A DNA stretch of 62,955 nucleotides from Pseudomonadota bacterium (GTDB taxonomy: Bacteria; Pseudomonadota; Gammaproteobacteria; Steroidobacterales; Steroidobacteraceae): NCBI GenBank assembly GCA_963204835.1, contig CAUJHJ010000070.1:1-62955 (forward strand), in the 5' to 3' direction. A program made the translations under genes and the position numbers. Each line of letters starts with the position of its first letter. The first letter of the stretch is position 1. This document shows, in pieces, positions 17,911 to 26,977 of this stretch. The notes beneath the pieces were generated by a model. The model was not told where the DNA came from. It searched no databases and saw only the letters and a program-made list of their open reading frames with translations.

Positions 17911-18837
17911 GTGGAGTTGAGACCCTACTACCGGACCTTCGATCTGCCCTGGGACATCGACCCCGAGGAGAGCGAGCGGCTGCGCAAGTTCCTGATCGTC
18001 GCCCTCGCGACGGTGCTCGTCGCGGTGGCCGTGATTCCGTTCCTGCCCGTGCCGGCGCACAGCCCCGCGCAGGACGAAGTGCCGCAGCGGCTCGCGAAGG
18101 TGATGCTCGACTACAAGCCGCCCGAGCCGCCGCCGCCGCCGCCGAAGCCGAAGGAAGAGCCGAAGCCCGAGATCAAGGTCGCCGCCGTGAAGCCGCAGCC
18201 GGTCCCGGTCGATCGCACCGAGGAGGCGCGCAAGAAGGCGCAGAAGGCCGTCAACCAGTTCCAGGACGAGCTCGCGGACCTGCGGCAGAGCCTGCCGGAG
18301 ATCCCGGTGGCCCAGACCCGCAACCTCACGGGCGAGGTCGGTGCCGACAGCCGCGCCGAGCGCTCGCTTATCACCTCCAAGGTCGGCGCCGCGAGCGGCG
18401 GCATCGCCTCGACCAGCTCGAGCCGGGGCTTCGGCGCCGGCGCCGGCAGCCTCGAGGGCCACGACACGGCCCGGATGGGGATGCCGGCGGGCGTTCCCGT
18501 GGGCGGACGGGGCGAGCGGGCCAGCCGCTCGGGCGCGAGCGGCAAGGCCTCGCGCAGCCGCGAGGAGATCGAGCTCGTGTTCGACCGCAACAAGGGGGCG
18601 ATCTATGCCCTCTACAGCCGAGCCCTTCGCGACCAGCCCGACTTGCAGGGTAAGATGGTGCTCGAATTCACCATTGCCCCGTCGGGCGAGGTGACGATGT
18701 GCCGCGTGGTGTCGAGCGAGATCAAGGACGCCGAGCTCGAGCGCAAGATCGTCGCGCGCGTGCGCCTGTTCCGCTTCGAGGCCCGCGACGTGGAAACGAT
18801 CACGACGACCAAGCCGATCGATTTCTTCCCGGCCTAG
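17911..18837 (+). CDS. AgmX/PglI-type TonB-like protein
   Basis: A 308-residue protein starting at GTG 17911, preceded by AGGAG. One membrane helix (about 27-45) is followed by a Pro/Lys-rich periplasm-spanning segment (PPEPPPPPPKPKEEPKPE, about 70-87), a helical region, a Ser/Gly/Ala-rich linker and a C-terminal domain. That domain (about 212-308; REEIELVFDRNKGAIYALYS, QGKMVLEFTIAPSGEV) matches the AgmX/PglI C-terminal TonB-like domain. It should carry force from the TolQR motor to the outer membrane. This gene is the main reason for calling the operon Agl/Glt-like rather than a plain TonB-ExbBD set. Confidence 0.8.
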   Translation: MELRPYYRTFDLPWDIDPEESERLRKFLIVALATVLVAVAVIPFLPVPAHSPAQDEVPQRLAKVMLDYKPPEPPPPPPKPKEEPKPEIKVAAVKPQPVPVDRTEEARKKAQKAVNQFQDELADLRQSLPEIPVAQTRNLTGEVGADSRAERSLITSKVGAASGGIASTSSSRGFGAGAGSLEGHDTARMGMPAGVPVGGRGERASRSGASGKASRSREEIELVFDRNKGAIYALYSRALRDQPDLQGKMVLEFTIAPSGEVTMCRVVSSEIKDAELERKIVARVRLFRFEARDVETITTTKPIDFFPA

Positions 18838-18859
18838 GCACGATGCACGCGAGGCCAGC

Positions 18860-19219
18860 GTGAACCTGCAATCGGAAATCCAGTACTTCACGGAGCTGCG
18901 GGTGCTCGACAAGGCGCGGCTCCTGAACTCCTTCCTGCATGAGCTGGCCGAGGAGGCGCGCAGCACCTACGGCCCGGGCAACGAGCAGGTCGCCGACGGC
19001 GCGCACCTGCGCTTCGTCAACGAGCTCGTGCACCGCGTTACCCGCGTGCTCGAGCAGATCCTCGGCGAGGACCGCAGCCGGCCGGCCGACGACGTGGTGT
19101 TGCGCATGCTGCTGTCGCCACGCTCGGACAAGCTCGCCGAGAAGCTGGTCCTCAATGCCTACCGCCGCGCGATCCACGGCTTCGAGCGCTACGACACCAC
19201 GGTGCTGATGAACACCTGA
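18860..19219 (+). CDS. Conserved hypothetical 119-residue protein
   Basis: Starts at GTG 18860 with a GAGG stretch upstream. It is mainly helical with no signal peptide (LDKARLLNSFLHELAEEAR; LAEKLVLNAYRRAIHGFERY), so it is probably cytoplasmic. It is the last gene in the run, 22 bases after the AgmX-like gene, and may be an assembly or regulatory factor for that operon. No known family recognised. Confidence 0.5.
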   Translation: MNLQSEIQYFTELRVLDKARLLNSFLHELAEEARSTYGPGNEQVADGAHLRFVNELVHRVTRVLEQILGEDRSRPADDVVLRMLLSPRSDKLAEKLVLNAYRRAIHGFERYDTTVLMNT

Positions 19220-19286
19220 CGGCGAACAGCTGATGGCTGGCAGCCTCAGCCGGCCCGCTGGCTGCCCATGTGGCATATTCCCGCGG

Positions 19287-21266
19287 GTGATCCAGCAACC
19301 GCTCCTCCAGATACTGATCCTGCTTGCCGCCGCGGTGGTGGTGGTGACCATCGCGCGTCGCCTCGGCCTGCCAGCGATCCTCGGCTATCTCGCGGTCGGC
19401 ATGGTGCTCGGCTCCCATGCGGTCGGCATATTCGTCGCCTCGGACACCACGAACCTGCTGGCCGACCTCGGCGTCGTGTTCCTGCTGTTCACGCTCGGGC
19501 TCGAGTTCTCCTGGCCGCGCATGTTCGCCATGCGACGCGAGGTGTTCGGCCTCGGCTTCCTGCAGGTGGTGCTGACGGCCGGCGCTTTCGCGCTGATCGG
19601 CCTGTCCTTCGGCATGGCCCCGGTGCTCGCCATCGTGCTGGGCGGCGCCGTCGCGATGAGTTCGACCGCCATCATCCTGCACCAGCTGACGGACCAGGCG
19701 GAGCTCAATCGCACCCACGGCCGGCTCGCGTTCGCGGTGCTGCTGTTCCAGGACATCGCCTTCGTGCCGCTGCTTGCGCTCGCGTCCGCGTTGGCGCGCG
19801 GCGCGGGCGAGTTTTCCGCCGCGGCGAGCCTGAGCGCGGCCATCGGGGGCGTGCTCGCGGTCGGCGTCGTGTGGGCGGGGGGTCGCTGGCTGCTGCGCCC
19901 GCTCTTCTACGAGATCGCCCACAGCCGCCTGCGCGAGCTCTTCACGCTGACCGTGCTGCTCGTGGTGCTCGCGTCGGCCTGGGTCTCGCACCTCGCGGGC
20001 CTCTCGATGGCGCTCGGCGCCTTCCTCGCGGGCATGATGCTCGCGGAGACCGAGTACCGGCACCAGATCGAGGCGGTCATCCGCCCCTTCCGCGACATCC
20101 TGCTCGGCCTGTTCTTCATTTCAGTGGGCACGTTGCTCGATGTCGAGCTGCTGTGGCGCGAGTTCCTGTTGGTGTCGGCCGTGCTCGGCGGGCTGCTGCT
20201 CGTCAAGTGGCTGTGTGCATCGCTCGCGACGCGCGCCTTCGAGGCGTCCACCTTCAAGGCGGTGCGCACGGGCGTCGTGCTCTCGATCGGCGGCGAGTTC
20301 GGCGTCGCGATCCTCACCATCCTGCTGCAGAGCGGGGGTGCCGACCCCGCGATCGTGCAACCCCTGCTCGTCGCGACCGTGCTGTCGATGGTGCTCAGCC
20401 CGCTGATCCTGCGCAACAACAAGCAGTTCGCGCGATTCGTGCTGCGCGAGAAGGGGCCGCGGGCCACGGCGCTCAGCCGCGAGAACGAGGCCGCCGACGC
20501 GGTCGCGAAGCGTGAGCACGTGGTGCTGTGCGGCTTCGGGCGCGTCGGCCAGAACATCGCGCGCGTGCTCGAGGGCCAGGGTTTCGAGTACATCGCGCTC
20601 GATCTCGATCCGGTGCGCATCCGCGCGGCGCGCCAGGCCGGCGACCCGGTGGTGTTCGGCGACTCGGCCGATGAAGACGTGCTCGCGAAGGTGGGCCTCG
20701 CGACGGCGAGCGCGGTCATCATCACGTTTGCGAACCCCGCCGTTTCGATCAGCATCCTGCGCTCGATCCGCCGCCTGCGCGCGGACGTGCCGGTGCTGGT
20801 GCGCACCCAGGACGACTCGCGGCTCACGGATCTCAAGGAGGCCGGCGCGACCGAAGTGGTGCCGGAGACCTTCGAGGCGAGCCTGATGCTCGTGTCGCAC
20901 GTGCTGATGCAGTTGCACGTGCCGCCGGCGCGCGTGATGCGCACGGTGGGCGAGATCCGCGGCAATCGCTATGCGGCGCTGCGCAGCATCTTCCGCCGCG
21001 ACGATGCTCGGCCGATCGACGAGACGCATGCCTTTCGCGAGGAGCTGAAGTCGATCGTGCTGCCGCCAGGCGCCTGGGCCGTCGGGCATACGCTCGCGGA
21101 CGTGCGGGCGCGCGGCGCGGAGGTCGCCTTCACGGGCATCCGCCGGCAGGGCATCCTCGGTCGCGAGCCGGAGGACGGTGCCGTGTTGCGCGAGGGCGAT
21201 ATCGTCGTCGTGTACGGCCAGCCCGAGGCGATCGAGCACGCCGAGGCGCTGCTGCTCGCGGGCTAG
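19287..21266 (+). CDS. CPA2-family (KefB/KefC-like) cation:proton antiporter with TrkA domains
   Basis: A 659-residue protein starting at GTG 19287; the longer open frame upstream is not membrane-like. About 12 membrane helices (residues 1-390) include LGVVFLLFTLGLEFSWPRMF and GAVAMSSTAIILHQL. A TrkA-N/RCK nucleotide-binding domain begins near residue 411 (VVLCGFGRVGQNIARVLEGQ), and a TrkA-C domain lies at the end. Such proteins exchange potassium or sodium for protons and are gated by NAD(H) or glutathione adducts. The stop TAG overlaps the stop of the convergent gene within CTAG. Confidence 0.85.
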   Translation: MIQQPLLQILILLAAAVVVVTIARRLGLPAILGYLAVGMVLGSHAVGIFVASDTTNLLADLGVVFLLFTLGLEFSWPRMFAMRREVFGLGFLQVVLTAGAFALIGLSFGMAPVLAIVLGGAVAMSSTAIILHQLTDQAELNRTHGRLAFAVLLFQDIAFVPLLALASALARGAGEFSAAASLSAAIGGVLAVGVVWAGGRWLLRPLFYEIAHSRLRELFTLTVLLVVLASAWVSHLAGLSMALGAFLAGMMLAETEYRHQIEAVIRPFRDILLGLFFISVGTLLDVELLWREFLLVSAVLGGLLLVKWLCASLATRAFEASTFKAVRTGVVLSIGGEFGVAILTILLQSGGADPAIVQPLLVATVLSMVLSPLILRNNKQFARFVLREKGPRATALSRENEAADAVAKREHVVLCGFGRVGQNIARVLEGQGFEYIALDLDPVRIRAARQAGDPVVFGDSADEDVLAKVGLATASAVIITFANPAVSISILRSIRRLRADVPVLVRTQDDSRLTDLKEAGATEVVPETFEASLMLVSHVLMQLHVPPARVMRTVGEIRGNRYAALRSIFRRDDARPIDETHAFREELKSIVLPPGAWAVGHTLADVRARGAEVAFTGIRRQGILGREPEDGAVLREGDIVVVYGQPEAIEHAEALLLAG

Positions 21267-21967
21267 GAACGCGCGGCGGCCGGGGGCACGCGCGCCGGCG
21301 GCTCGCGTGGCGGCAGGGCGCGGTAGCGGACCACGAGGCGCGCGACCTGGGTGCGACCCGGATCCTCGCTGCGGACATCGACGCAGACCGCTGCGGCTTC
21401 GATGCCGCCGGCGGTCGCATCCGCCACCGCGGCGAAGGCCACGTCGAGCCCACCCGGGTCATCCGCAGGCGCGTGCCGTTGCCAGGCGCCCGGATCGCCG
21501 AGGGGGCGGGAATAGAGCTCGACGCCCAGGCGTTCGGCAGCCGCAGGGACCTGGGTGCACAGGGTGATCGGGGCGGTGGCGGCGAGGCACGCCGGCGCCG
21601 GCCCGTCCACTTCGGGCGCGCTGCGCACGCAGGGCGCGAGCTGCACGAGCGCCTCGGAGGAGGCGGGCTCCACGGGCGGCTGCGCCGCGCGTTCCTCGCC
21701 GTGGACGAGGGACTGCAGTTGCGCGTCCATGGCGGCGCGCAGCCGCGCGAGTTCCTCGCGCGCGCCTTGGGCGCGGAACTCGGAGTAGGCGAAGCCGCCG
21801 GCGGCCGAGGCGATCACGAGGACGGCGAGCAGCGAAGCGCTGCGCAGCGTGCCGCGGCGGGGCTTCGTGCCGGGCGGCGTCCTTGCGCGCAGGAGATTGA
21901 ATCCGGCCGCGCTCACCGTGGCCGACGCACCGATGATGGCGGCGACGATCGTTTCCGACAGGCCCAA
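21263..21967 (-). CDS. Conserved hypothetical membrane-anchored protein
   Basis: A 234-residue protein. TTG 21967 is chosen as start because GGAGG lies five bases upstream; the longer frame has no such support. Two hydrophobic segments (LSETIVAAIIGASATV at the N terminus; SLLAVLVIASAAGGFAY near residue 45) are followed by a short coiled-coil stretch and a soluble region with several cysteines (LAPCVRSAP, APACLAATAP, ITLCTQVP). Function unknown. It converges on the antiporter gene. Confidence 0.6.
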   Translation of the reverse strand: MGLSETIVAAIIGASATVSAAGFNLLRARTPPGTKPRRGTLRSASLLAVLVIASAAGGFAYSEFRAQGAREELARLRAAMDAQLQSLVHGEERAAQPPVEPASSEALVQLAPCVRSAPEVDGPAPACLAATAPITLCTQVPAAAERLGVELYSRPLGDPGAWQRHAPADDPGGLDVAFAAVADATAGGIEAAAVCVDVRSEDPGRTQVARLVVRYRALPPREPPARVPPAAARS

Positions 21968-22118
21968 GGCTGCCTCCAGCGAATTCGGACGCGATGAGTG
22001 TATCGGCCGTTCCCGGGCGGCGCATGGGACCGGATCGCGCGGGGCGCCGCGGCCCGGTGACGGCATCAGGATCTGTGAGGCAGGTCACGCGCCCGCCTGT
22101 CGGCGCGCGGCGACAGCT

Positions 22119-23237
22119 TCAGTCGCCGCCGCCGCCCAGGTAGCGGGCGGTGTGCTCGCCTTGTGCCGGCAAAGTGAAATCGACGCGGCCCGGTTCACGG
22201 GCGAACCTGATCGGCACGCCGATGTGCTCACGGCCGCGCGGATCGACGAGGCGCATGCCGCGCGCCGCCGCCTGCGGGTCGTCGAAGGCCTCCCGCAGGT
22301 CCTTCACCGGCGCGAAGCAGATGTCCCTGCCGCGAAACCACTCGACCCAGGCGGACTGCGCGCGCGTCGCGAACACGTCCTGCAGGAAGGCGATCACGGG
22401 CGCCTGGTGGGGCCCCGGCCCGCGCTCGCAAAGCGGCATCAGGTCGGGCCTGCCGAGCTCGGTGAGCAGGTTGCGGATGAATTTCGGCTCCTGCCCGCCG
22501 AGCACGACATGGCGGCCGTCCTGGGTGCGATAGATGCGGTAGAAGGCGCCGCCGCCGAAGGTCCGCTCGTGTTTCACGATCGGCGCGCGCCGATGCGCGA
22601 ACACGTCGCCGGTGACATTGGCCGTCCACGCGAGCAGGGCATCGTGCATCGAGATGTCGAGGTAGTCGCCGAGGCCGGTCTTCTCGCGCCGCAGGAGCGC
22701 CATCAGCACGCCGGAGAGCGCCATCAGCGAGGCGGCCATGTCGGCCGCCGGTACGTGCGGCATCGCGGGCTCGCCGTCGTCGCCGAGGTTCAGGCTGACG
22801 ACGCCCGCCATCGCCTCCACCGCGAGATCGTGGGCCGGCATGTCGCGGTAGGGGCCGGTCTGGCCGAACGCGGCGATCGAACAATAGACGATGCGCGGGT
22901 TGCGCGCGGCGACCTGCGCATAGCCCACGCCGAGCCGGTCGACCACGCCCGGGCGAAAGGCCTCAACGAACACGTCGGCGGTCGCGGCGAGCTCGAGCAG
23001 CGCGGCGCGCTGCGTGGCGTCCTTGAGGTCCGCCGTGATGCTCTTCTTGCCACGGTGGGTGTTGCGGAAATAGACGCTGGTGCCGTCTTCGCGCGCCCCG
23101 ATGTGGCGGTTCGGCTCGCCTTCGCCCGGCGGCTCGACCTTGATCACCTCGGCGCCGTGGTCCGCCATCATCATCGTGAAGTGCGGTCCCGGCAGGAACA
23201 GCGACAGGTCGAGCACGCGCAGGCCATCGAGCTTCAT
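22119..23237 (-). CDS. CaiB/BaiF family CoA-transferase (class III)
   Basis: A 372-residue protein. The start MKLDGLRVLDLSLFLPGPHF is typical, and ADHGAEVIKVEPPGEGEPN is the class III CoA-transferase signature. An Asp within the AHDLAVEAMAG region is placed like the catalytic aspartate. These enzymes move CoA between carboxylic acids. It lies nine bases downstream of a second CaiB/BaiF gene at the end of the operon MaoC, acyl-CoA dehydrogenase, CaiB, CaiB. Two adjacent copies may form a heterodimer or act on different acids. Confidence 0.85.
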   Translation of the reverse strand: MKLDGLRVLDLSLFLPGPHFTMMMADHGAEVIKVEPPGEGEPNRHIGAREDGTSVYFRNTHRGKKSITADLKDATQRAALLELAATADVFVEAFRPGVVDRLGVGYAQVAARNPRIVYCSIAAFGQTGPYRDMPAHDLAVEAMAGVVSLNLGDDGEPAMPHVPAADMAASLMALSGVLMALLRREKTGLGDYLDISMHDALLAWTANVTGDVFAHRRAPIVKHERTFGGGAFYRIYRTQDGRHVVLGGQEPKFIRNLLTELGRPDLMPLCERGPGPHQAPVIAFLQDVFATRAQSAWVEWFRGRDICFAPVKDLREAFDDPQAAARGMRLVDPRGREHIGVPIRFAREPGRVDFTLPAQGEHTARYLGGGGD

Positions 23238-23245
23238 GGGTGCCC

Positions 23246-24457
23246 TCAGATCACGTGCTCGCGCGCGAGCGCATCGATCTCGCCGTCGCCGTAGCCGGCC
23301 TCGCGCAGTATCGCGCGCGTGTCGGCGCCGAGCGCGGAGCCGACGCGGCCGCGCAGGCGCGCGCCGTCGAGCTTGATCGGGTTGGCGAGCGCGCGAAAGC
23401 CCGCCTTCTGCGGATGCGGGGTTTCCTGGATCATGCCGACGCGCTCGACGAACGGGTTGTCGAGCGCCTGCTCCATGTCGTGCACCGGCGCGGCAGGCAG
23501 CACGCCCTGCAGCTTCGCGAGCCACGCGCTGGTCGTGTCGCGCGCGAAGATCGCGTCGAGGTCGATCGTGAGCGCGTCGCGGTGCGCGCGTCGCCCCTGC
23601 ATCGTCGCGTAGCGCGGGTCGGCCGCGAGCCCCGGCGCCCGCAGGGCCCCGAGCAGGGCGTGCCAGAACTTGTCCGTCATGCACATCACGAAAATCCATC
23701 CGTCGCGGGTGCGATAGAGCTGCACCGGCGTCGCGGACGGGTGCGAGCTGCGCGGCAGGCGATCGGTGCGATGGCGCTCGTTGATGAACCAGGTGCCCGG
23801 GTAGGAGAGCTGGTGCAGCGCGACGTCGAACAGGCTGACGTCGATGTCGCGCCCGGCGCCACCTCGCTGCACGGCCAGCAGGGCGGAGACCAGGGCGAGC
23901 GCCGTGGTGATGCCGGTCATGTAATCGATGATGGACAGGCCCATGCGCGCCGGCGGCGTGCCCGGCTCGCCGGTGAGGTGCAGGTAGCCCGCCTCGGCCT
24001 GCATCAGGTAGTCGTAGCCCGGCCAGCCCTTCCTTTCGTTGTCGCGGCCATAGGCGGAGAGGTGCGCGCAGACGATGCGCGGATTGGCGTCGCGCAGGGC
24101 CGCGTAGGTCAGGCCCAGCTTCTCCGGCTGGTCGCCGCGCAGGTTGTTGAGCACCGCATCCGCGCGCGTCGCGAGGCGCCGGAACACCGCCCGGCCGGCC
24201 GCGCTCTTCAGGTCGAGCGTGACGCTCTTCTTGTTGAGGTTGAAGGTCTGGAAGAAATGGCTGTCGTTCTCGCCGAGGAAATACGGCCCCATGCTGCGAG
24301 TGGCGTCGCCCCCCTGGGCGCGGTTCTCGATCTTGATGACTTCGGCGCCGAGGTCGGCAAGGTACATCGAACCGAACGGACCCGCGCCGAAGTTCTCGAA
24401 GGTCAGGACGCGGATGCCCGCCAGCGGCAGGCCGATGCCGGTCGTGCCGGCGCTCAC
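23246..24457 (-). CDS. CaiB/BaiF family CoA-transferase
   Basis: A 403-residue protein starting at GTG 24457, overlapping the stop of the acyl-CoA dehydrogenase gene. It begins LPLAGIRVLTFENFGAGPFG and has LADLGAEVIKIENRAQGGD and PGYDYLMQAEAGYLHLTG. The Asp of GYDYLMQA is the expected catalytic residue, forming the mixed anhydride intermediate of this family. It probably activates a dicarboxylate or branched acid with a CoA donor such as succinyl-CoA. The exact substrate is not readable from sequence. Confidence 0.86.
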   Translation of the reverse strand: MSAGTTGIGLPLAGIRVLTFENFGAGPFGSMYLADLGAEVIKIENRAQGGDATRSMGPYFLGENDSHFFQTFNLNKKSVTLDLKSAAGRAVFRRLATRADAVLNNLRGDQPEKLGLTYAALRDANPRIVCAHLSAYGRDNERKGWPGYDYLMQAEAGYLHLTGEPGTPPARMGLSIIDYMTGITTALALVSALLAVQRGGAGRDIDVSLFDVALHQLSYPGTWFINERHRTDRLPRSSHPSATPVQLYRTRDGWIFVMCMTDKFWHALLGALRAPGLAADPRYATMQGRRAHRDALTIDLDAIFARDTTSAWLAKLQGVLPAAPVHDMEQALDNPFVERVGMIQETPHPQKAGFRALANPIKLDGARLRGRVGSALGADTRAILREAGYGDGEIDALAREHVI

Positions 24458-25596
24458 GGCGGGTCCCGGTCGAGCAGCTGGCGCGCGATGATGATTCGCT
24501 GCATTTCGTTGGTGCCCTCGCCGATGCACATGAGCGGCGCGTCGCGGTAGAAGCGCTCCACGTCGAACTCGGTCGAATAGCTGTAGCCGCCGAAGATGCG
24601 CATGGCCTCGAGGCTGTTCTCGACGCCCGCCTCGGAAGCGAACAGCTTCGCCATCCCGGCCTCGAGGTCGCAGCGCTCGCCGCGGTCGTACTTCAGGGCG
24701 GCGGCTTCGACCAGCAGCTTCGCCGCCTCGACGCGCGTCGCCATGTCGGCGAGCTTGAGCTGGATCGCCTGGTGCTGGGCGATCGGCTTGCCGAAGGTCC
24801 TGCGCTGCTGCGCATAGCGCAGCGCCTCGCGCAGTGCGCCGAGCGCAATGCCCGTGCCGCGCGCGGCGACATTGATGCGGCCGAGTTCCAACCCGCCGAC
24901 CGCCTGCACGAAACCCTGGCCTTCGACGCCGCCGATGAGCTGGCTCGCCGGGACGCGACAGGACTCGAACACGAGCTCGGCGCTGTCGATCGACTTGTAG
25001 CCGAGCTTGCGCAGCTTCCTGCCGACCGAGAAACCGGGGCCCTTCTCGCAGAGCAGCATGCTCATGCCCTTGTGGCGCGGCTCGGCTCCGGGGTCCGTCT
25101 TCACGAGCACGGCGAAGCAACTGCCGTATACGCCGTTCGTGATCCAGGTCTTGGTGCCATCGACCACGTAGGCATCGCCATCCCGCCGGGCCACCGTGCG
25201 GATCGCCTGCAGGTCGGTGCCCGCGTCCGGTTCCGTGAGCGCGATGCCGCCGCGCAGTTCGCCGCTCGCGAAGCGCGGCAGCCAGCGCGCCTTCTGCTCC
25301 GCGGTGCCGTAGCGCTGCACGCAGGCGGCCATGACGAGGTGCGAATTGAAGATGCCGACCGGCGCCATCCAGGCGGCGGCGATCGCCGTCACGATGCGCG
25401 CGTAAGTCGAAGCCGCGAGCCCGAGGCCGCCGTACTCCTCGCCGATCGTCGCGCCGAAGAGGCCGAGCGCCTGCATCTGCCCGACGAGTTCGTGCGGGTA
25501 CTCGTCGGCGTGGTCGTAGCGCCGGGCGATCGGGCGCACCTCGCGCTCGATCCAGCGTTCGATGGCGGCGAGGACTTCCTCGTCCCCGGCGGACAT
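24454..25596 (-). CDS. Acyl-CoA dehydrogenase
   Basis: A 380-residue flavoprotein. Its sequence follows the ACAD pattern: GLFGATIGEEYGGLGL near the N terminus, the FAD/substrate loop GGIALTEPDAGTDLQAIRT, TKTWITNGVYG, and the C-terminal RIFGGYSYSTEFDVERFYRD. Glu in EGTNEMQRIIIARQLL occupies the area of the catalytic base or adenine-binding loop. It oxidises an acyl-CoA to the 2-enoyl-CoA. ATG 25596 abuts the MaoC stop, so the genes are coupled. The product could feed the MaoC hydratase encoded just upstream. Confidence 0.92.
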   Translation of the reverse strand: MSAGDEEVLAAIERWIEREVRPIARRYDHADEYPHELVGQMQALGLFGATIGEEYGGLGLAASTYARIVTAIAAAWMAPVGIFNSHLVMAACVQRYGTAEQKARWLPRFASGELRGGIALTEPDAGTDLQAIRTVARRDGDAYVVDGTKTWITNGVYGSCFAVLVKTDPGAEPRHKGMSMLLCEKGPGFSVGRKLRKLGYKSIDSAELVFESCRVPASQLIGGVEGQGFVQAVGGLELGRINVAARGTGIALGALREALRYAQQRRTFGKPIAQHQAIQLKLADMATRVEAAKLLVEAAALKYDRGERCDLEAGMAKLFASEAGVENSLEAMRIFGGYSYSTEFDVERFYRDAPLMCIGEGTNEMQRIIIARQLLDRDPP

Positions 25597-26117
25597 CAGT
25601 AGCGGCCCGTTTCCCCGGCGCCGTCCGCGCCGCGCTTCGGGACGAGGACCGTGCGCTCGAAGCTGCAAACGGCGACCCCGTCCTGGTTCAGCCCCGTGGT
25701 GCGCACGGTGACCAGCCCGGCGGTCGGCCTCGAGCGCGACTCGCGCTTGGCGATGACTTCCGATTCCGCATAGAGGGTGTCGCCCGCATAGAGGGGCGCC
25801 GTCATGCGGATCTCGCGCCAGCCGAGGTTCGCGATCGCCTTCTGGCTGACGTCGGTCACGCTCATGCCCACCATCATCGCCACGGTCAGCGGGCTCGCGA
25901 CGATGCAGCGGCCGAACTCGCTCGTCCTGGCGTACTCCTCGTCGAAGTGCAGCGGGTGGGTGTTCATCGTGAGGAGCGTGAACCAGGTGTTGTCCGCCTG
26001 GGTGATCGTGCGGCCCGGCCGGTGCTCGTAGACATCGCCGACGATGAAGTCGTCGTAGTAGCGCCCGAAGCTCTCCCGGAACCGGCCGGGGGCGACCTCG
26101 TTGGCAATCTGGGTCAT
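25596..26117 (-). CDS. MaoC-family enoyl-CoA hydratase (mesaconyl/itaconyl-CoA hydratase-like)
   Basis: A 173-residue hot-dog-fold protein. RPGRTITQADNTWFTLLTMN and HPLHFDEEYA hold the hydratase Asp and His. The later LYAGDTLYAESEVIAKRES and VTVRTTGLNQDGVAVCSFERT match the MaoC subgroup often paired with CoA-transferases and CitE-like lyases in C5-dicarboxylate (mesaconate, itaconate) routes; this is inference from resemblance. ATG 26117 is first in the four-gene minus-strand operon, 26 bases from the TGTCCGGACA operator. Confidence 0.85.
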   Translation of the reverse strand: MTQIANEVAPGRFRESFGRYYDDFIVGDVYEHRPGRTITQADNTWFTLLTMNTHPLHFDEEYARTSEFGRCIVASPLTVAMMVGMSVTDVSQKAIANLGWREIRMTAPLYAGDTLYAESEVIAKRESRSRPTAGLVTVRTTGLNQDGVAVCSFERTVLVPKRGADGAGETGRY

Positions 26118-26142
26118 AATATGCGCCGCCGGAGATACCAAA

Positions 26143-26152
26143 TGTCCGGACA
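26143..26152. promoter_or_regulatory. Palindromic operator TGTCCGGACA between MaoC operon and GntR gene
   Basis: A perfect 10-base palindrome lies in the 92-base divergent space, 26 bases from the MaoC start and 58 bases before the GntR start. The same palindrome, with one more shared base on the 3' side, occurs at 32493-32502 ahead of the TonB receptor. It is the best candidate for the binding site of the adjacent GntR-family regulator, which would make that gene autoregulated. Confidence 0.6.
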
Positions 26153-26209
26153 AATCTAGGCTTTCGACCCATGGCTGTCAACCAGGCACGGCCGTTGCTG
26201 GGGTAGGGA

Positions 26210-26977
26210 ATGGCAAGAGAACAAGGCGATCACCAGCCCCGCTATCGTCAACTCGCGGATGCGCTGATGGCCGACATCGGCCGCGGCCGCATCAAGGTCG
26301 GGGAGACCATCCCGGGCGAGCTGGAGCTCGTGGCGCGCTTCAAGGTGAGCCGCCACACCGTGCGCGAGGCGTTGCGGCGACTCGACGACCTGGGGCTGAT
26401 CGACCGGCAACAAGGCGTCGGCACGGTGGTGCGCGCGCGCCAGGCGTCGCCCTCCTATGTGCAGACCGTGCGCACGCCCTCCGAGCTGATGCGCTATCCG
26501 GCAGACAGCCGGCTGGTCGTGGTCGGCACGGTGAAGGTGAAGGCCAACCGCCAGCTCGCGCGGCTGCTCGAGGTGCGCACCGGCTCCGAGTGGATCAAGG
26601 TGAGCGCCGTGCGGCGGATGAAATCGACGCCCGTGCCCATCGCCTGGACCGACGTCTACCTGCTGCCCGACTACGCCGACATCGTGCCGCAGATCGGCAA
26701 GCGCAACCAGCTCGTGTACCAGATCGTCGAGGCCGCCCATGGCGAGCACGTCGAGCACATCCAGGTGCGGATCCGTGCCGGCGCTATCACCGCGGAACTC
26801 GCCGGCGCGCTCGAGGCCGAGGCCGGCATGCCGTCGCTCAACGTGATGCGCCACTACTTCGGGCGCGGCGGCCGGCCGTTCGAGATCTCGATCTCGCAGC
26901 ATCCCTCCGACCGCTACATGTACTCGCTCGACCTGCAGCGCGGCTGGCAAGCGGGCGACAACTGGACGACGAAATGA
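26210..26977 (+). CDS. GntR-family regulator with UTRA domain (HutC subfamily)
   Basis: A 255-residue protein. The N-terminal winged helix (residues about 8-75) has YRQLADALMADIGRGRIKVG and FKVSRHTVREALRRLDDLGL, then QQGVGTVV. The C-terminal UTRA ligand-binding domain follows (about 85-245; ARLLEVRTGSEWIKVSAVRR, RHYFGRGGRPFEISI). It should sense a catabolic intermediate and release its operator. It is divergent to the MaoC operon and overlaps the CitE-like gene by four bases. GGTAGGGA precedes the start. Confidence 0.9.
   Translation: MAREQGDHQPRYRQLADALMADIGRGRIKVGETIPGELELVARFKVSRHTVREALRRLDDLGLIDRQQGVGTVVRARQASPSYVQTVRTPSELMRYPADSRLVVVGTVKVKANRQLARLLEVRTGSEWIKVSAVRRMKSTPVPIAWTDVYLLPDYADIVPQIGKRNQLVYQIVEAAHGEHVEHIQVRIRAGAITAELAGALEAEAGMPSLNVMRHYFGRGGRPFEISISQHPSDRYMYSLDLQRGWQAGDNWTTK

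Noticed and set aside
9127..19219. Gliding motility as a firm function
   Set aside because: The motor parts are there, but MglA-type regulators, adhesins and the cytoplasmic Glt proteins are not seen, so only a trans-envelope complex is claimed.
22087..22118. CTGTCG...CGACAG hairpin after the CoA-transferase gene as terminator
   Set aside because: The stem is short and lacks a T-run in the direction of transcription.
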